DNA of 64,000 nt from Paragonimus westermani. Lineage: Eukaryota; Platyhelminthes; Trematoda; Plagiorchiida; Troglotrematidae. Location of the stretch: assembly GCA_008508345.1 (NCBI GenBank), contig QNGE01000751.1, positions 167,538 to 231,537 on the forward strand, given 5' to 3'. Each line of letters starts with the position of its first letter. The stretch's first letter is position 1. The translations under genes were made by a program, and so were the position numbers. Positions 11,201 to 24,124 of the stretch are shown here, piece by piece. The notes beneath the pieces are model-generated. The model worked only from the letters and a program-made list of their open reading frames with translations, ran no database searches and was not told where the DNA came from.

Positions 11201-14200
11201 TGCAGTTTTCTGTTGAGAAATTGCGCACAAGAGTCACTTGAGTACATATTAAGCTAACATGTCACAGACACTGATGTGTTTTGCTAATAAGGAAGTAACT
11301 ACAGTCGTCAGTAACTTGGACAGAATCGACATGCACTACTTCTAACGTGGAAAATAGAATTGCTGGATGAAGTTTCTTATATTAACATAAGTTTTTATGC
11401 ATATTCCTCATCGTGGACTACATCCGTCTGACAAAGTTTCAAGACTAGCTAGCTAGCTGTGTGTGCGTTGTTACAAATCGTATCTTTGAACTGACTCGCC
11501 CTAATTATTTATCTCTGCTGATTGTCAGCATGGTTGACACGCATGGATGGTCAAACAGCGAGCAATCTATCTGATGACTCCCATCGAGGATGTCGAATTC
11601 AATGAACTTTTAATTCGTTCAGATCAAAGATCTGAGTGGTCTTACTCTATTTGAATAAGGTGTGTGATGCCTGTGGGCACCGTTATTACGTCAATGTTAT
11701 GCGTCTTGTGTCATCCCACATTCCATGGCGATGGTTCAGCGAAGAAACATGGTTTATTGTACACTTACTGTCGTCAGCGAAACACCTTGTGAATCAGCAA
11801 TTGCTACCTGATTTTCTAATCATCCGTCTGTGTTTGAGTTTACTCGTTTGTCGAAAGAAAACCGCTTGCACTTTAGGTTGAACTCCAGCTTCAAAAACTA
11901 GTGAAAGTCACAAAGAATCAAATCTGGCAAGTGAGTCGAGTGGGTAAGAACCATTAATCCAAAATCACAACCGGTGTGATTGGGAAGGTTTTCGTGAACA
12001 ATTGTAACACTATCATCCAAATTCCCTCTATTCACTTTTTTATTGGGTTATGGAGTTTACAGAGCAGCTAGACAAAAAATTAAGTTCATGATTATTAATC
12101 TGTTTGAAATGCGGTCAATGGGTACCACACCTTCTGCACTAGGAATCATGTTTTGCTTCGTACTGCCCTAAGCTAACTGGACTGTGAATGTCCTGAACTG
12201 GGGAAAGTTATTTTTCGGTTGAATTATCTCATTATCTGAGGATCATAATTGTGAGTATACGCTTCCACCACTGTAACCAATGTCCAGTTCGAACGATCCT
12301 GGGTAGCTTCTTTCAGCCCAGTGCATTTGTGTGAACATTAGATTCACTTTAATTTCATTTGCAGCGTCGAAAATCCTTGTGAATATCTTGCACACACTCA
12401 TCATCATCCGATCATGAATAATTTGATCTATCGTATCGTTGTTGTTGTCTTGTGCCTCACACAAACGCACACGTCATTATTTTAAACAGCACCTTCACCA
12501 GAGTAATAGACTTGTTGGAGGTTATCTTCGCACCCTTGCCTTAGTTCGGCTTATCTTCAATGAAGTTTTTTTGGACCAAAGCTACCAGATTGTTCTTTAA
12601 TCATATTCATAGAAGTGTATTCCTTTTTCTGTATATTAAACGTTTACTTGTTGAGTTCGTCGTTCAGTATGGAATACTTGACACTTAAAAACTTTGAAGT
12701 TACATTTCATCAAAGAAATCCGAGGGGTAGAGCATTTTGAAAAATATAAAATCGAACTGGGCTAGCCGAAAGTGGTTGTGACTAATCACAGGTGAGTGTT
12801 TCCCTGTGTTTCTAATCCTGCTTTTGAAGTGTAACTGTGGCCAACAATTTGTTGGGTGGCCTATCAGTATTTACTTAATTCTAGTTAGCACAATTATTGG
12901 AAGGAGGAAACCCATTCACTAGCTTACATTGGTTTTGCAAACGTTGTCCTAGTGTGCTGTTAACTGAGAGAGCAGGTACAACATTCCACATAAAGTATTG
13001 ACTAGAAAACTTGTGATTGTAATCAAGTACGGTAGAAAATGTTTTACGTAAGGATAAGTGAGGATAATCGCACATAACTTCAAAAACCTGAGAAAAGCAA
13101 CAAACCACTTCGACTCCACCTTGTTTTCAAGTTTTTTTTCCATGATCTGTAGTTGAAAAGGGTGAACCTCCAGTTTACCTCTGTTTAACCATTCTGTTTG
13201 ATTCGGAAAGTCTATCTGAAGCACATTCGACTTAAAACGTTTGTGAAGCTGCTCACAACACCGTCTTTTGGAATGTTGGCTGTATACGTAAAAAAAGTTT
13301 AGTAGCACTGTGCAAGATGCTCGCCGTAATTATACTTTTTCGCACGTCGTCGGGACAACTTCCGCCGTTTGTGACAACCTTCAGTATGAAGTTAGTAAAA
13401 ATAACCGACTGCCATCATCTAACCCACAAGAACAACCTAAAATAACACGATATTCAACCCAGTTGTCGATTTGGCGGATGTCTCAGCATCTGATCTGTCT
13501 GTCTACGATATGCGCAGATGAGTTATTATGACCGTTGTGTGGGACAAATATTTTTCATTGCTACGGTAGCGTTTCACATGAATAAATGCTCTTTCACAAA
13601 TGACTAAGGCTCTCACATTCGGACAGATTCGCAAGAAAACTTCATTTAAAAAGAGACACAAAACATAAGTTTTAAACCCGTCTCAGATGGCCATTAGTGT
13701 ATGTCCTTGTCGCAATCATGATCAGCATTTTATGAAACCTCCGTTTTGATGTGCATACTGGTGTTCCCACACCACGTACGCAAGAACTGTAAACTAGTGT
13801 AGAAAATATTTATAAATTAGGCTGACTTTGCATAGTTGTGACCAATTTTCAAATCGCAAAGTGCAACAATTTGTAAAGGGGCCAAAAAAACGTTCGGTAA
13901 GAGGGATTTCTAGAGCAGTGGCGAAAGAATATCAATCGGAAAGTGCAAAACCGCGTCTGAATCAAACGTGCAAATACATGATATTGCCTCAGCTGAGTGA
14001 GGGGTGTTCAGTATCTGATCGACGCCGCTTGTGAATTGAACGAGTAAGGCCCTTAGACTGTCGTTTGTTGCAGATCATCAACAGACATTGCTACATTGTG
14101 AATTCGAGTATGTCATATAGGTTGTATCTTTCATATCAAAGAAAGTAAAAGACATTAGTTTTTTGATGATGTGAGACCGGGATTTCAAAAAGACTTGAAC

Positions 14201-17200
14201 AGTCGGCCTCGACTCCTGATTTAGATTCTGTAACCACACATTGGGGCTGCAGACGACTGACTAATGTAGATGAAGAAAACTTTGTTCGTTCTGCTTTGAA
14301 CACTAAGTCTCTTCCAGTAGACTGGGGCAGTGAAATTACAAGCGTTTGTAGAAGAGCACAACATTCACTGAGTATTGAGCTGCATCTAACTTATCAGAAG
14401 AGGATACCTACGGAAGTGCACAACGAAATGGGCGTACAAAGTGTACTGAGTTAGTCTGTGAAACCCTTTTTCCCTTCAGTAATGAATAGTCGTTCATTTT
14501 AAAAGGTTCTCATGGTTGGTCAAATAACTGGCAAGACCCACTGAGTGAACGTAGCTATTTAATGTCCCCAGTGAAAGTACACAGACTTGTTGGTGGCTAG
14601 CAGAGCACTTTCTTCGAAAGAAACATCTGAGTTAGTACCAATGTGTGAAATGAGGATGTCACATCAGCACGATTTGAGCACTCTTTCTCAATACTAAATG
14701 TCGATCTTTGTACCTGTCTTAAATGAATGGTCTGTAGTTAACTGGAACAAAGTCAGCAGTCCACTTTTTATACACGCTGGCTGATATCGACGGATATGTC
14801 CCAGCAAATGCAGTCCAACTCCTAAAACCGATTTTGTGTCCCATGTGAAAAGTTTATTCAGATTTTGGAGGTCAGGTTCAATTAATTAGTAAATCACCTT
14901 CAGATTACAACACTTGTCTATTTATGTGTTATATTTTACGCGACATCACTTCCGATGATCGGTAAAGAGAAATAGACTAGTACATTAGTTGCTGTGTTGA
15001 TAAACTGTGGTTTTATTTTATTTTATTTCTGCCTGAGTTCCAGCTGTTTGATTAAAAATGGGTGTACCAATAATCTTTGAGAATTTGAAATATCCCACCA
15101 ATATCGGAGAGCTTACGAAAAACTAGATTGAACTGATCATACGGTATTTGTTTACAGCTGGAATGGCCGCCGAAGTGTACACAGTACAATGCATTGTCTG
15201 CTTCATGATTCGGGTAGTTCTAGCATGTCAGGAGTTGAACAAATCTTTATGCTGTGTGCTCAGTCGGACAAAAAACAAAGAGAAATTCAATACGTTGGAA
15301 CAAATTGCGCGAACAAGAGCAGCTCCACTTAGTATGGACGATACACAATATTTTGACAGCAACGGTTTGAGATTAAACTTGACACGGTGACCCATAATTG
15401 TACCACGTTCTTGCTCGTTCGGTTAAGGTTGGTCACATGGCGATCATAATGAAGAATTAACACGCATCATGGGTTAGCGTCTCACATGTGCGGATTATAA
15501 TCTACCATCGAGAACCGGGACAATTTTGATGTCATATTGAATTTGGATGAGACGCTGATAAGTCGCTATTCCTACGATGTTTCTGAGAAGGCCACACTCG
15601 CACATTTGGGGCAAGTCTAGATATAATCTGTGTAGTCCTGACGCCAAAAGCTCACTCAACCTCGTCCGTCACTGTTGGTGAAATTCGAACGAATGATGCA
15701 ACGGGAAACGGCGTTGTGCAACCGCTGCGTAATCATTGTGAAGCGTGACCAGCAGACAACAACCCTGTTCATGGAAATCAACACAAAGGTGATCATAAGG
15801 TACTTTCCGGTGCGCGACTTTCCATTCAACCAACGTACTGACAAGCTGCGCAGAAGAAAGTACGTACTACAGTTTGAATTTGCATAACACAACTAAAGCG
15901 GTCCTCAGATCCACTGTGTCTGTTGACAATATGGCATCGTTTGATATCAGGCACCAAGATGCCAAGAAGGTACAGCATCCTCAGATAATTTATCACCTGA
16001 TCTGCTCCATTTGGTTGGCTCATTGCTTTCTAGAAAGTCTCAGAAAAGCTAGTATCAACTTAGTTCTCGTTACCAGGTAATCACTTCATATAGTGTACAT
16101 TTGTTCAATAGAATAAATAGTTGAATTATGAACGACACAAGAGCACATAACACATAATTTTGTCTGTCAAAACCTCCGTTTTCAAATCCTCCTGCCTAGT
16201 TGCCAAACAAGTCAACTACATCAGTCTACCATAATATCAAGTAGTTTAATCATGGTAATCAACGGTACTGTGTTCGCACACAACATTTTTCTTGGGGTCA
16301 ATGAAGGTTCCAGAAAGTACAATAGCTCTTCAAGCATTTCAGTACAAAAATCTTTTAATAAAGTAAAACTCGTGCGAATTCTCTATAAAGCGGCATCGTT
16401 GGCTTATGTTTGTTAAAAACAGTATAATACGTCCACATTTCAAGTGAAATCACTTTTAATAAAGTGGAACAAACTGGCAAGTTTTTGAGCACTACTGATT
16501 TGCATTACTAAAGATCATAAGTTATACCCAGCTGTTTGCTTAATTTCGCCCACTACTGCTCAGGTTATGACTACCACTTGTCCTGTTCCATTGTTGGTCG
16601 TGTCGTTTGTTTTGACCAATCAAAATCCGTTGTTGAACATTCCCCACTTACTTCAGTCCGTTTGCGACCACTTAGGTTAGGTTAGCATTCGTGTTAAAGG
16701 GAGGCCAGTTTGAAAACAGCCTGTCTGCTTGTGGCTTCAGAACTCACAAATGAATTATCGTCGTTTGCCTGCCATTTCACTGACAGAAGTTGAAGAACAT
16801 AGATGATGGTAAGTGTCTTTTTGTTGGGAAATCTGTAGAATCGTTTACACAGTAAATCGAACAACATGTTCCGTTCACGGTCGATCTATACGGCCATTGA
16901 AGATTTCTTTGTTAACTGTTAGGATTTTGACACATAACGTTCGTTTAACCCATTTAAAAACCTGAAAACTTCACATCTTGAGTGCATTTTACATTGCATC
17001 TGATGAACTCGAGATTAACAAGAATTCTACTTTAGCTTTTCGGATGATATTAATGGATATTTCCAATTGTACCTCAAAATGAAATGAATACGAATGTTTA
17101 TTTGGGTATTCAGACTATTATTTGAACGTACAGACTGTGGGCGCGTTGTTAGCATTTATAAAAGATGTTTTCCTTTCTCACTTTACCAAAACTCTCATTT

Positions 17201-20200
17201 GTTGTTCATTTTGAGGCTAACGTTCCGTGCCTTAAGGGATGCATATAATCAAATCACGTATATGGAATGCGCAAAAAATGACATACCGTTGACGTATAGT
17301 TGATATTATAGCATCCGCTTATTTCGTGAATAACAAGTTGTGTTATGATTTTTGGTGTTCTTGCTTGGAAAACTGTTTCTTAAGGAAACCAACAATAGAA
17401 TCCCGTTGTATTTTAAGATTTTTCCAAGAAAACCCGGTTTTCTGTTCACAGGTTATTCACAATTTTAATCGGTGATTAATTTAATATCAAAGTGATTCCT
17501 ACCCTTCATCTTGCTGTCATTAAGATAAGCTAACTTTTGGAAGCTTCCGGGTTAAGCGCGCAGTCAACAGGTAAAAGATTTAGTTATAAAATAGAGCTTG
17601 GCTTCTCAAGTTTCCAAAGTTCAACCAATTCAAGGAGCTGAGTTGTCTGATCGCCGTGTGCTACAGACAAAAATTGTGTGCAGTTCCTTCGTTCAGTGGC
17701 ATTCCCTCTGGGATTCATTCTTATGAAAAAGATTATGAAATTTGTTACAAATACTGCGGTTCGCAGCTCAAAAAATATTGGAGACTAGCATTATAGTGAC
17801 TTGAAATACTTATAATTACTGCATTGTTATGTAATCATCATAGATCAGACAGGATAAACCTGACTTTCTATTTTCCAGAAGTAAATCAAATTTTTACCAA
17901 CCACTCTTTCACAGAATAACACAGTCATCACAGTATCAGGTTAACATCAAACTACTTCAAACCGTTCTGGAATGTAACAGATTCTTTTGCAGTTACTATG
18001 ATGGGATGCTATGGTTTACTTTTTAGAAAAGTAAACTGACAAAAATTCTTATTCCTAATGTTTGCTGTTGATTATCATTCGGGAATTTGTTCTATATTGT
18101 TAACCATCGACCTGAACAATTATTTTCAAATATAATTTTGAAATAGTCCGTTTCGATAAGTACATTTATCAGATTCTTCCCGGTTAGAAATCGTCAGCAG
18201 TGTGTAACCATGTCTCCTGAGACAGCTGTTTACTGTGATCGCAAAAGACACTTGGCCTGGAAAGACATCCAACATAGGTATGCGGAAATGTGGAGCAACA
18301 AACCGAGGCATTTTCGCATGACTGTCGGTTACTCATTTTCTTGGCAGCATGCAGCCACGTGCTTTCTCATGTCAAGTCATGCATAGTGCATACATACGTT
18401 TCCAATAGTCGTCTCCGGTCCACGGCTTTCAGAGCGTTGAGACAAGCCCTGCGGTTGTTGTGTGTACGATTCGTGCTATAATGCTCACAAACGAAACCGC
18501 ATGTTACACAGCAATCCCCCTCTAGGATTCCTCGATTACTCTGGACCTGTTAACTGATACTCTCTGACCCACGCAATGTTTCCTCCCGCTCCGATGGCGA
18601 CATACAGTGCAACTTTGCTAACTCACTGTCACGCACTGGCTTTGTATCGTCGTTCTTCCCGATCATGTACACCGAGATCCGTTTGGAAGATACCATACAC
18701 GAAACTTTATGTTTGAACGGGAATAATCATGAGCCCAAGCAGTTGGTGTCTGTGTTCCGGTAATCTCGACACTTTACTCTACCTCCTGGAGTGAATAACC
18801 TAGCTCTGACGAGCCAGTCAGCTAGTGGTTGCTCTTTTGCGTGTGTCTGCAGCACCCCTTGTTTTTGTCTGTTCCTCTCCGGCGACTAAGTCTGCGGTGG
18901 AACCACTAAACTGGTTATATTACAATTTATTATCTAGTGGAATTCCATTGCCCGTAAACCGAAACGGAAGCTTTCCAGCGCTTGCTTGGGCAGACGCACG
19001 GTGGGCCACAAACACCAGTGGTTCTATAGACTCTCGGGCGCTTTTGTTGGATTATAAGCCTTTTCTTATTGTTCGACCGAAACATTCAGTGAGCCCACGC
19101 GTCTGAAGTTGATGTTGTCATCCGTAGGTACTTAATTCCCAACTGCTACAAGCGGGACCAAACTGACATATCCAGGCATTCCTATGGTTCTCACTTTAAT
19201 TGTAACGCCTGGTTTGCCATTCAGTTCTCAGCTTATCTACGCAATCTCTGCGCCAACACTTCAGGTACGCGGAGTTACTGATGTGCATATTCACTTCAAG
19301 TGGAGATCTCAAGCTCTCAGGCCAGTGTACAGAAGAAATACCAGAGAAAAAGAAACCTGGCATTTGCAAGGCATAAGCAGGAGGGCTAAGGTTTCCCTTA
19401 CTGTTTGAAGGTAACTACGGCTTTAACCCACATGGATTCTTAACTCAAGCCAAAGGACACAACTCTCACAACGTCAGAAAAAATACTTGTAGTTTTACAA
19501 TAGTGACTCTCAGTTACGCTATGTAACTATGCGAAATCAATTTAAGTGACCACACTTACAAGTCTGTTGTAAACCATTTGTTTCCAACGCGTTATTGTGG
19601 GGAATCACAAAATTAATCACGATGACCACATAGTACCAGGTTGCCACTTGGTTTAAGTTTTTGTTCGTGCCACCTTGAAGTTTTAACGTATCAATTCGAC
19701 AGACTGCAATCACATGAATGAAATGGGATTCAACTCAGATTTTCTTATTCTGGAAGTACGGTACACTTGATTTCATTTAATATCCCTGGATCAAGGCACC
19801 TGTTTTCATAACTGTCAAACAAGTGTTTTACAAAGATTTATACGTGTTTATATCAGCATACTGGGCCAATGTGGTAAGACAATTTACTGTGAAAATAAGA
19901 AAACCGCGTCTTTGGAGCGTGAAATTTTACATTATGGGTTTTGCTGTTTTGACAGATTGTGCTCCGTGAATGCATATTTATCAGCATTACTGAAGTTAAT
20001 GTTCTGTCTAGGGGAAGCACTTAACTCAGCTGTCACCAGAACTCATGTCAGACCGCCCACTAATCACAGATCTCCCTTCCACTGTATCACCCAATATTCT
20101 GAAAGTTTTGGCTGACATCAGCTGTATGCATCAGGGCCACCCAGAGGGATTTCATTTTTGGTGTTGACGTTGACAAAGCTCCACGTAGTTGTCTATACGA

Positions 20201-23200
20201 AGTGAATTTGTTCTCGCGCTAGACGGTAAAAATGAACTTACCCAGTGTTCGTTGATTCAGAACACTCTCAAAATAGTTTTCATGTAATGTTTCCTGAGTG
20301 ATCTATTACTTGCTTGGATTTCAGTAGCGCTCAGTTTTCCTTCTGCCCGACTTCCATCAGAGAAACCTGCGGGTTTCCCGGCTAGACGAAGTTGAAATCA
20401 TCTTTTTTTGCATGTAAAGATGGACCAAGATTATTTACCTTTTATTCTGGTGAAGTTGCCTCATCAACCTAACATCGAAATTTCAGCCTGTGTAAGCTTC
20501 ACGATTGTCAGGTGCTCAGAGATTCTGTTTCCCTTTCTCAGGTGAGACAGCACTTCGGAGTGAACGTATTATACAGTTCAGCAGTGTGGGACGCATCACA
20601 AACTTCTCACCCTGGACAGCACATAAACTATAAAGAAATTTTGTCAGTTGAGAAGTTTTGGGATCGACTCCATGATAGCTACTTCCAATTTACTAACCTC
20701 TTGTTTCAGAAGGGCTTTGGATAAGAGCGAGACACGCTCATGCTATGCTACATATTGGAACCATCATTTGGATGATTCTGGATAAGGAGGAATTCATGAA
20801 GCATCTGTCGTTGGGCACTGTGAAAGACCACACTGGTCTGAGAATAGTTTGCGATACTTTGCTTGTATTTTACCCGTTGAAAGCCGCATTCTTCTTAGTC
20901 AGGTCGAATGAAGTGTCCTGCCGGTGGAGGTCACGTATATTTGGTTTTCTTTGAATATGGAAATTTCGGGTTGATGAAAGTTATTGATCATGAGAAAATT
21001 CTGATCAGTGGTCACCGAGTGACTTTGTATTTCATTCTTCTGTATGTTGTATCTGACTGCAATGTTTTGTCGTCAAAGTCTGGCAAAATTCCCCATAGAT
21101 AATAATGGTGTGTTAACGGTAGACTGTCAGGCAATGCATCATGCTGGTGTTTTCATTCCCCTGCTGAATCTGGACTGCCGTTTGACCCCTACTTTCAGTA
21201 GATGATTTGCTAGATTAACTTTTGTGTTCCGTTATAAAAATGCAAATGCACAGGAAGGAGAGACCCAAGATAGTTTACACAGTTATTTATATGTCGTGGT
21301 GATAGTTTCGAAGTCTCTGGACACATTGTTCGGTGTGTTGGGAAAGTGGTTCACCCTTTAATAAATTTACTCTTTCTTGGTTTATGACGGTTATCCTGAC
21401 TAACAAAATCAGTGTGGATGCTTGATGAGGTGATTAGGAAAATGAGGATTTGCACGCAATCTACTGTGCGATTTGACTCTTAGACTACAGGTGTTTTTCA
21501 TGTTACAATCTGTTCAGTGACGTTCATGGTGTAAGCTACGTTATCTGCCTGAGTTATTGCCAGAGTTATAGTGTTCTACTGATCCTAATGGCTAGATCCG
21601 AGGATTTTGGCATTGTTTACGGACGAGACTGAGGCATGGCTTGTGAGTTATACAATGCGACTCGACGTCTGAAACATATCCGTTTTCTGCGAGATTTCAG
21701 TGACGTCACCTTAAGCCCATATGATATAAAAAAAATATCCCGTCAGAGATGTTCGTAGGGTCACTACTGTGTTGAAGTGCACGTTTAGTAGGTTGACTGT
21801 GGTTATAGAGAGTTCCTAATTCCTAAAGAAATAAATGAGTGGTCATGCCCTTGTGTCCATCTGTTTTCAGTGGAATTCACGATAGTTTCGAGTGCTACGT
21901 GGGTAGATAGATGTCGTTTAAACTATCCTACAAACATTTCGATCCGGTTTGCAATTCGTCTTTCAGCAGAACCGTTAACACATCAACAGTCTCATGTCCA
22001 ATACGCATCATGTCTCGTTTAGCTTACAAGTGATCTATGCATGCTTTATGTGTGCGTCCAAAAGCCCGAAACAATGTGCACCTGTGGAGTGAACGCACAT
22101 TGTTGGCAAAATAATTTCGTTTCTTCATGTATCCAACCTTCCACTATAAAGTCAGTTACAGTAAATCTTTACTTCTTCAGCTTGTATCCACCCTAATTAG
22201 TTAGGTTCAAAACCTTGCTAACTACTACATCTAAAATGTACGTTAAATATTGCAAGTTGCATACTTGCAAGTTACGGTGAGCGTTTACAGCACACTCTGA
22301 CTGTTCTTAATGGTAATTTTTTGGGAGCAACATTTTATCACTATGTCACAAGAGTTACTTTCAAGTGGTTTTAATAAACACATTTTATGTCAGCTAAACA
22401 ATTTTGAAGTCGACAGTTACAAAGAAACCAGATAAGAATAGATGCGTTCAGTCTTGTTAGTTCATACCATAGTTAATCAACACATCCACAGAGATTGCAA
22501 CGGGCAGATTCCAGTCGCATTTAGATAAGCAACCCTGTAAGTAACACCTGGAGTGATTGGATGGTTGGGCCAAATGGAGCTTCTGAGTAAAAAATCAACA
22601 GCAATTAAAACTCTTCGTCTCGTTATTCACAATAAATCAAACTTCAAAATAAAAAGAGATTGCTCACGAAATTAGGATGGCACATAGAATCTCCTGCACT
22701 AGTTGATAACGAACCATTTGTCTCAGGGCAGTTGTCTTTCAAGGCTGTCGACATATTCTAGCTACTTTTCAATAAATAAATGCCATCATCTATCTGAATG
22801 TCTGAAAATAGTGGAATTTCTAACGCTTAGAAAGCATCCATTTGTCACCTTTCCGCCAGACAAGCATCCTGATGGAATTACTCGTAATTGTCGTAACTCA
22901 AATGGCAAATCTAGTCAAAATTTGCCAACGGGTGTTTTTGTCCATATGTTTACTTCAAAAAGCACCCCACAGACGCGGACTCATTATTTCGCCTCGCATA
23001 TTTCCCAAGTGACAGATTTAGCAACACGTCATGCATCGCGACGTTCGTCGTATCTACTCATCAGTGTCCACCTTCTCCTCTTCTTCTTCCCATCGTGCGT
23101 GGTGGTTTGACTCTCACCTCCGCCGTACCGCGTGCACACACCTCTTCTCAGTGTTGCCTAGTCTGTCGAGCTGATTCAAGCTGTCCTGCAGCCTTGCTGA

Positions 23201-23950
23201 CTTAACTTCCCATTCACACTTGGATGATTGTGAATGGAACCCCGTTTGCTCATCTAACATGGGGTTACAATCACGAACGCCTATCCGCCAACCTTTGTTG
23301 AAGTGCGTGTGTTTATACGTACGTTTCAGTCAAACAGTGATTATGGTAGAAATGTGCTGATTAGCTTGTCTGTTAAGGTTGCGTGACAAGGTGATTCGGA
23401 TGAATAAAAGGGTATGCTGCAGTTTTTACAAAGATATGTGTGTATTTGGTTTAAGGGTGGGGGATTAACAAGCAAGAGCTATCTACAATCACATCAAACG
23501 TTGCAATACTCTTCAACAAACAAGTTGAGTTTCTACTTACATCAGTCAACTTCAGTAGACGAATACGCTTTTCTTGAATGACTTGCAGTGAGTTGCTTTG
23601 TACACAAGAGACACAGTGAATAACCTTCAAAATGAGGCTGAAATGGACTAATACTTAGTGCTGTCCTGTGCTTCATGTCTCCACACGTACAGATGGAATT
23701 ATTTACGCTGAACCATTTAATTATATCGAGGATTAACCATCGTTTGACTATTCACAGCACTGCCTAATACATTTTGTGAATCACTGCAGGAATCGCACAC
23801 TTTCAAAAATCATTGAGAAATATAAGCTAGTTTGAAAACTTTTCAAATTGAACTTGGCAGAACCGAAAGATCTCGGTTTCAGGATCCAGGAAAACAAAGA
23901 GGCAACTCAACCAAAAAAGTGTTCTCAAAGAAAGCGCAACAAATACAATA
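5300..23950. other. Long non-coding stretch, no gene recognised
   Basis: About 18.6 kb with only scattered short frames. The longest are 119 codons at 12949-13308 (-), 135 codons at 22703-23110 (+) and 93 codons at 18825-19106 (+). None has a recognisable domain. Local composition varies: GC-richer patches at roughly 10200-10340 and 18500-19110 stand out from the AT-rich surroundings and may be decayed repeats. I found no tRNA, rRNA or tandem array. Confidence 0.4.
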
Positions 23951-24124
23951 AATTGTATTACTAACAAGTAGTGTGGCAGATTTATAAATTTAGATGAGAC
24001 CCAACTGTTAAAAGTCAAGGCTTCAGCTGGATTCGAACCAGCGACAGAACACAGCATGCCTCAGCGCGGCAAGCGCTCTACCAGCTGAGCTACGAAGCCA
24101 CACCGGGAGCTCGGAAATTTCACA
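23951..24124 (-). mobile_element. tRNA-derived SINE, third copy
   Basis: Minus-strand copy of the element seen at 3.7-3.9 kb. The tRNA-like domain is 24019-24099 and has one extra base. Its A box is tagctcagctgg and its B box ggttcgaatcc. The 3' body and tail (ctcatctaaa, then an aaatctgccacactact stretch) and the 5' leader through ggaaatttcac match the foldback copies, which defines the element's extent. It has more differences from the foldback arms than they have from each other. An open frame through it gives the same short peptide as the other copies and is not a gene. Confidence 0.75.

Noticed and set aside
11443..11458. ctagctagctag microsatellite-like run
   Set aside because: Only three to four units, too short to be informative.
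12949..13308. 119-codon minus-strand frame with charged and hydrophobic segments
   Set aside because: No recognised family, and an alternative minus-strand frame overlaps it. Not enough to call a gene.
16674..16686. Short ttaggttaggttag run resembling telomeric repeats
   Set aside because: Fewer than three units and no array. Expected by chance.
22703..23110. 135-codon plus-strand frame with AATAAA about 290 bases downstream
   Set aside because: No domain, an odd low-complexity C-terminus (LLLFFFPSCVVV), and no convincing upstream exon. AATAAA is common in such AT-rich DNA.
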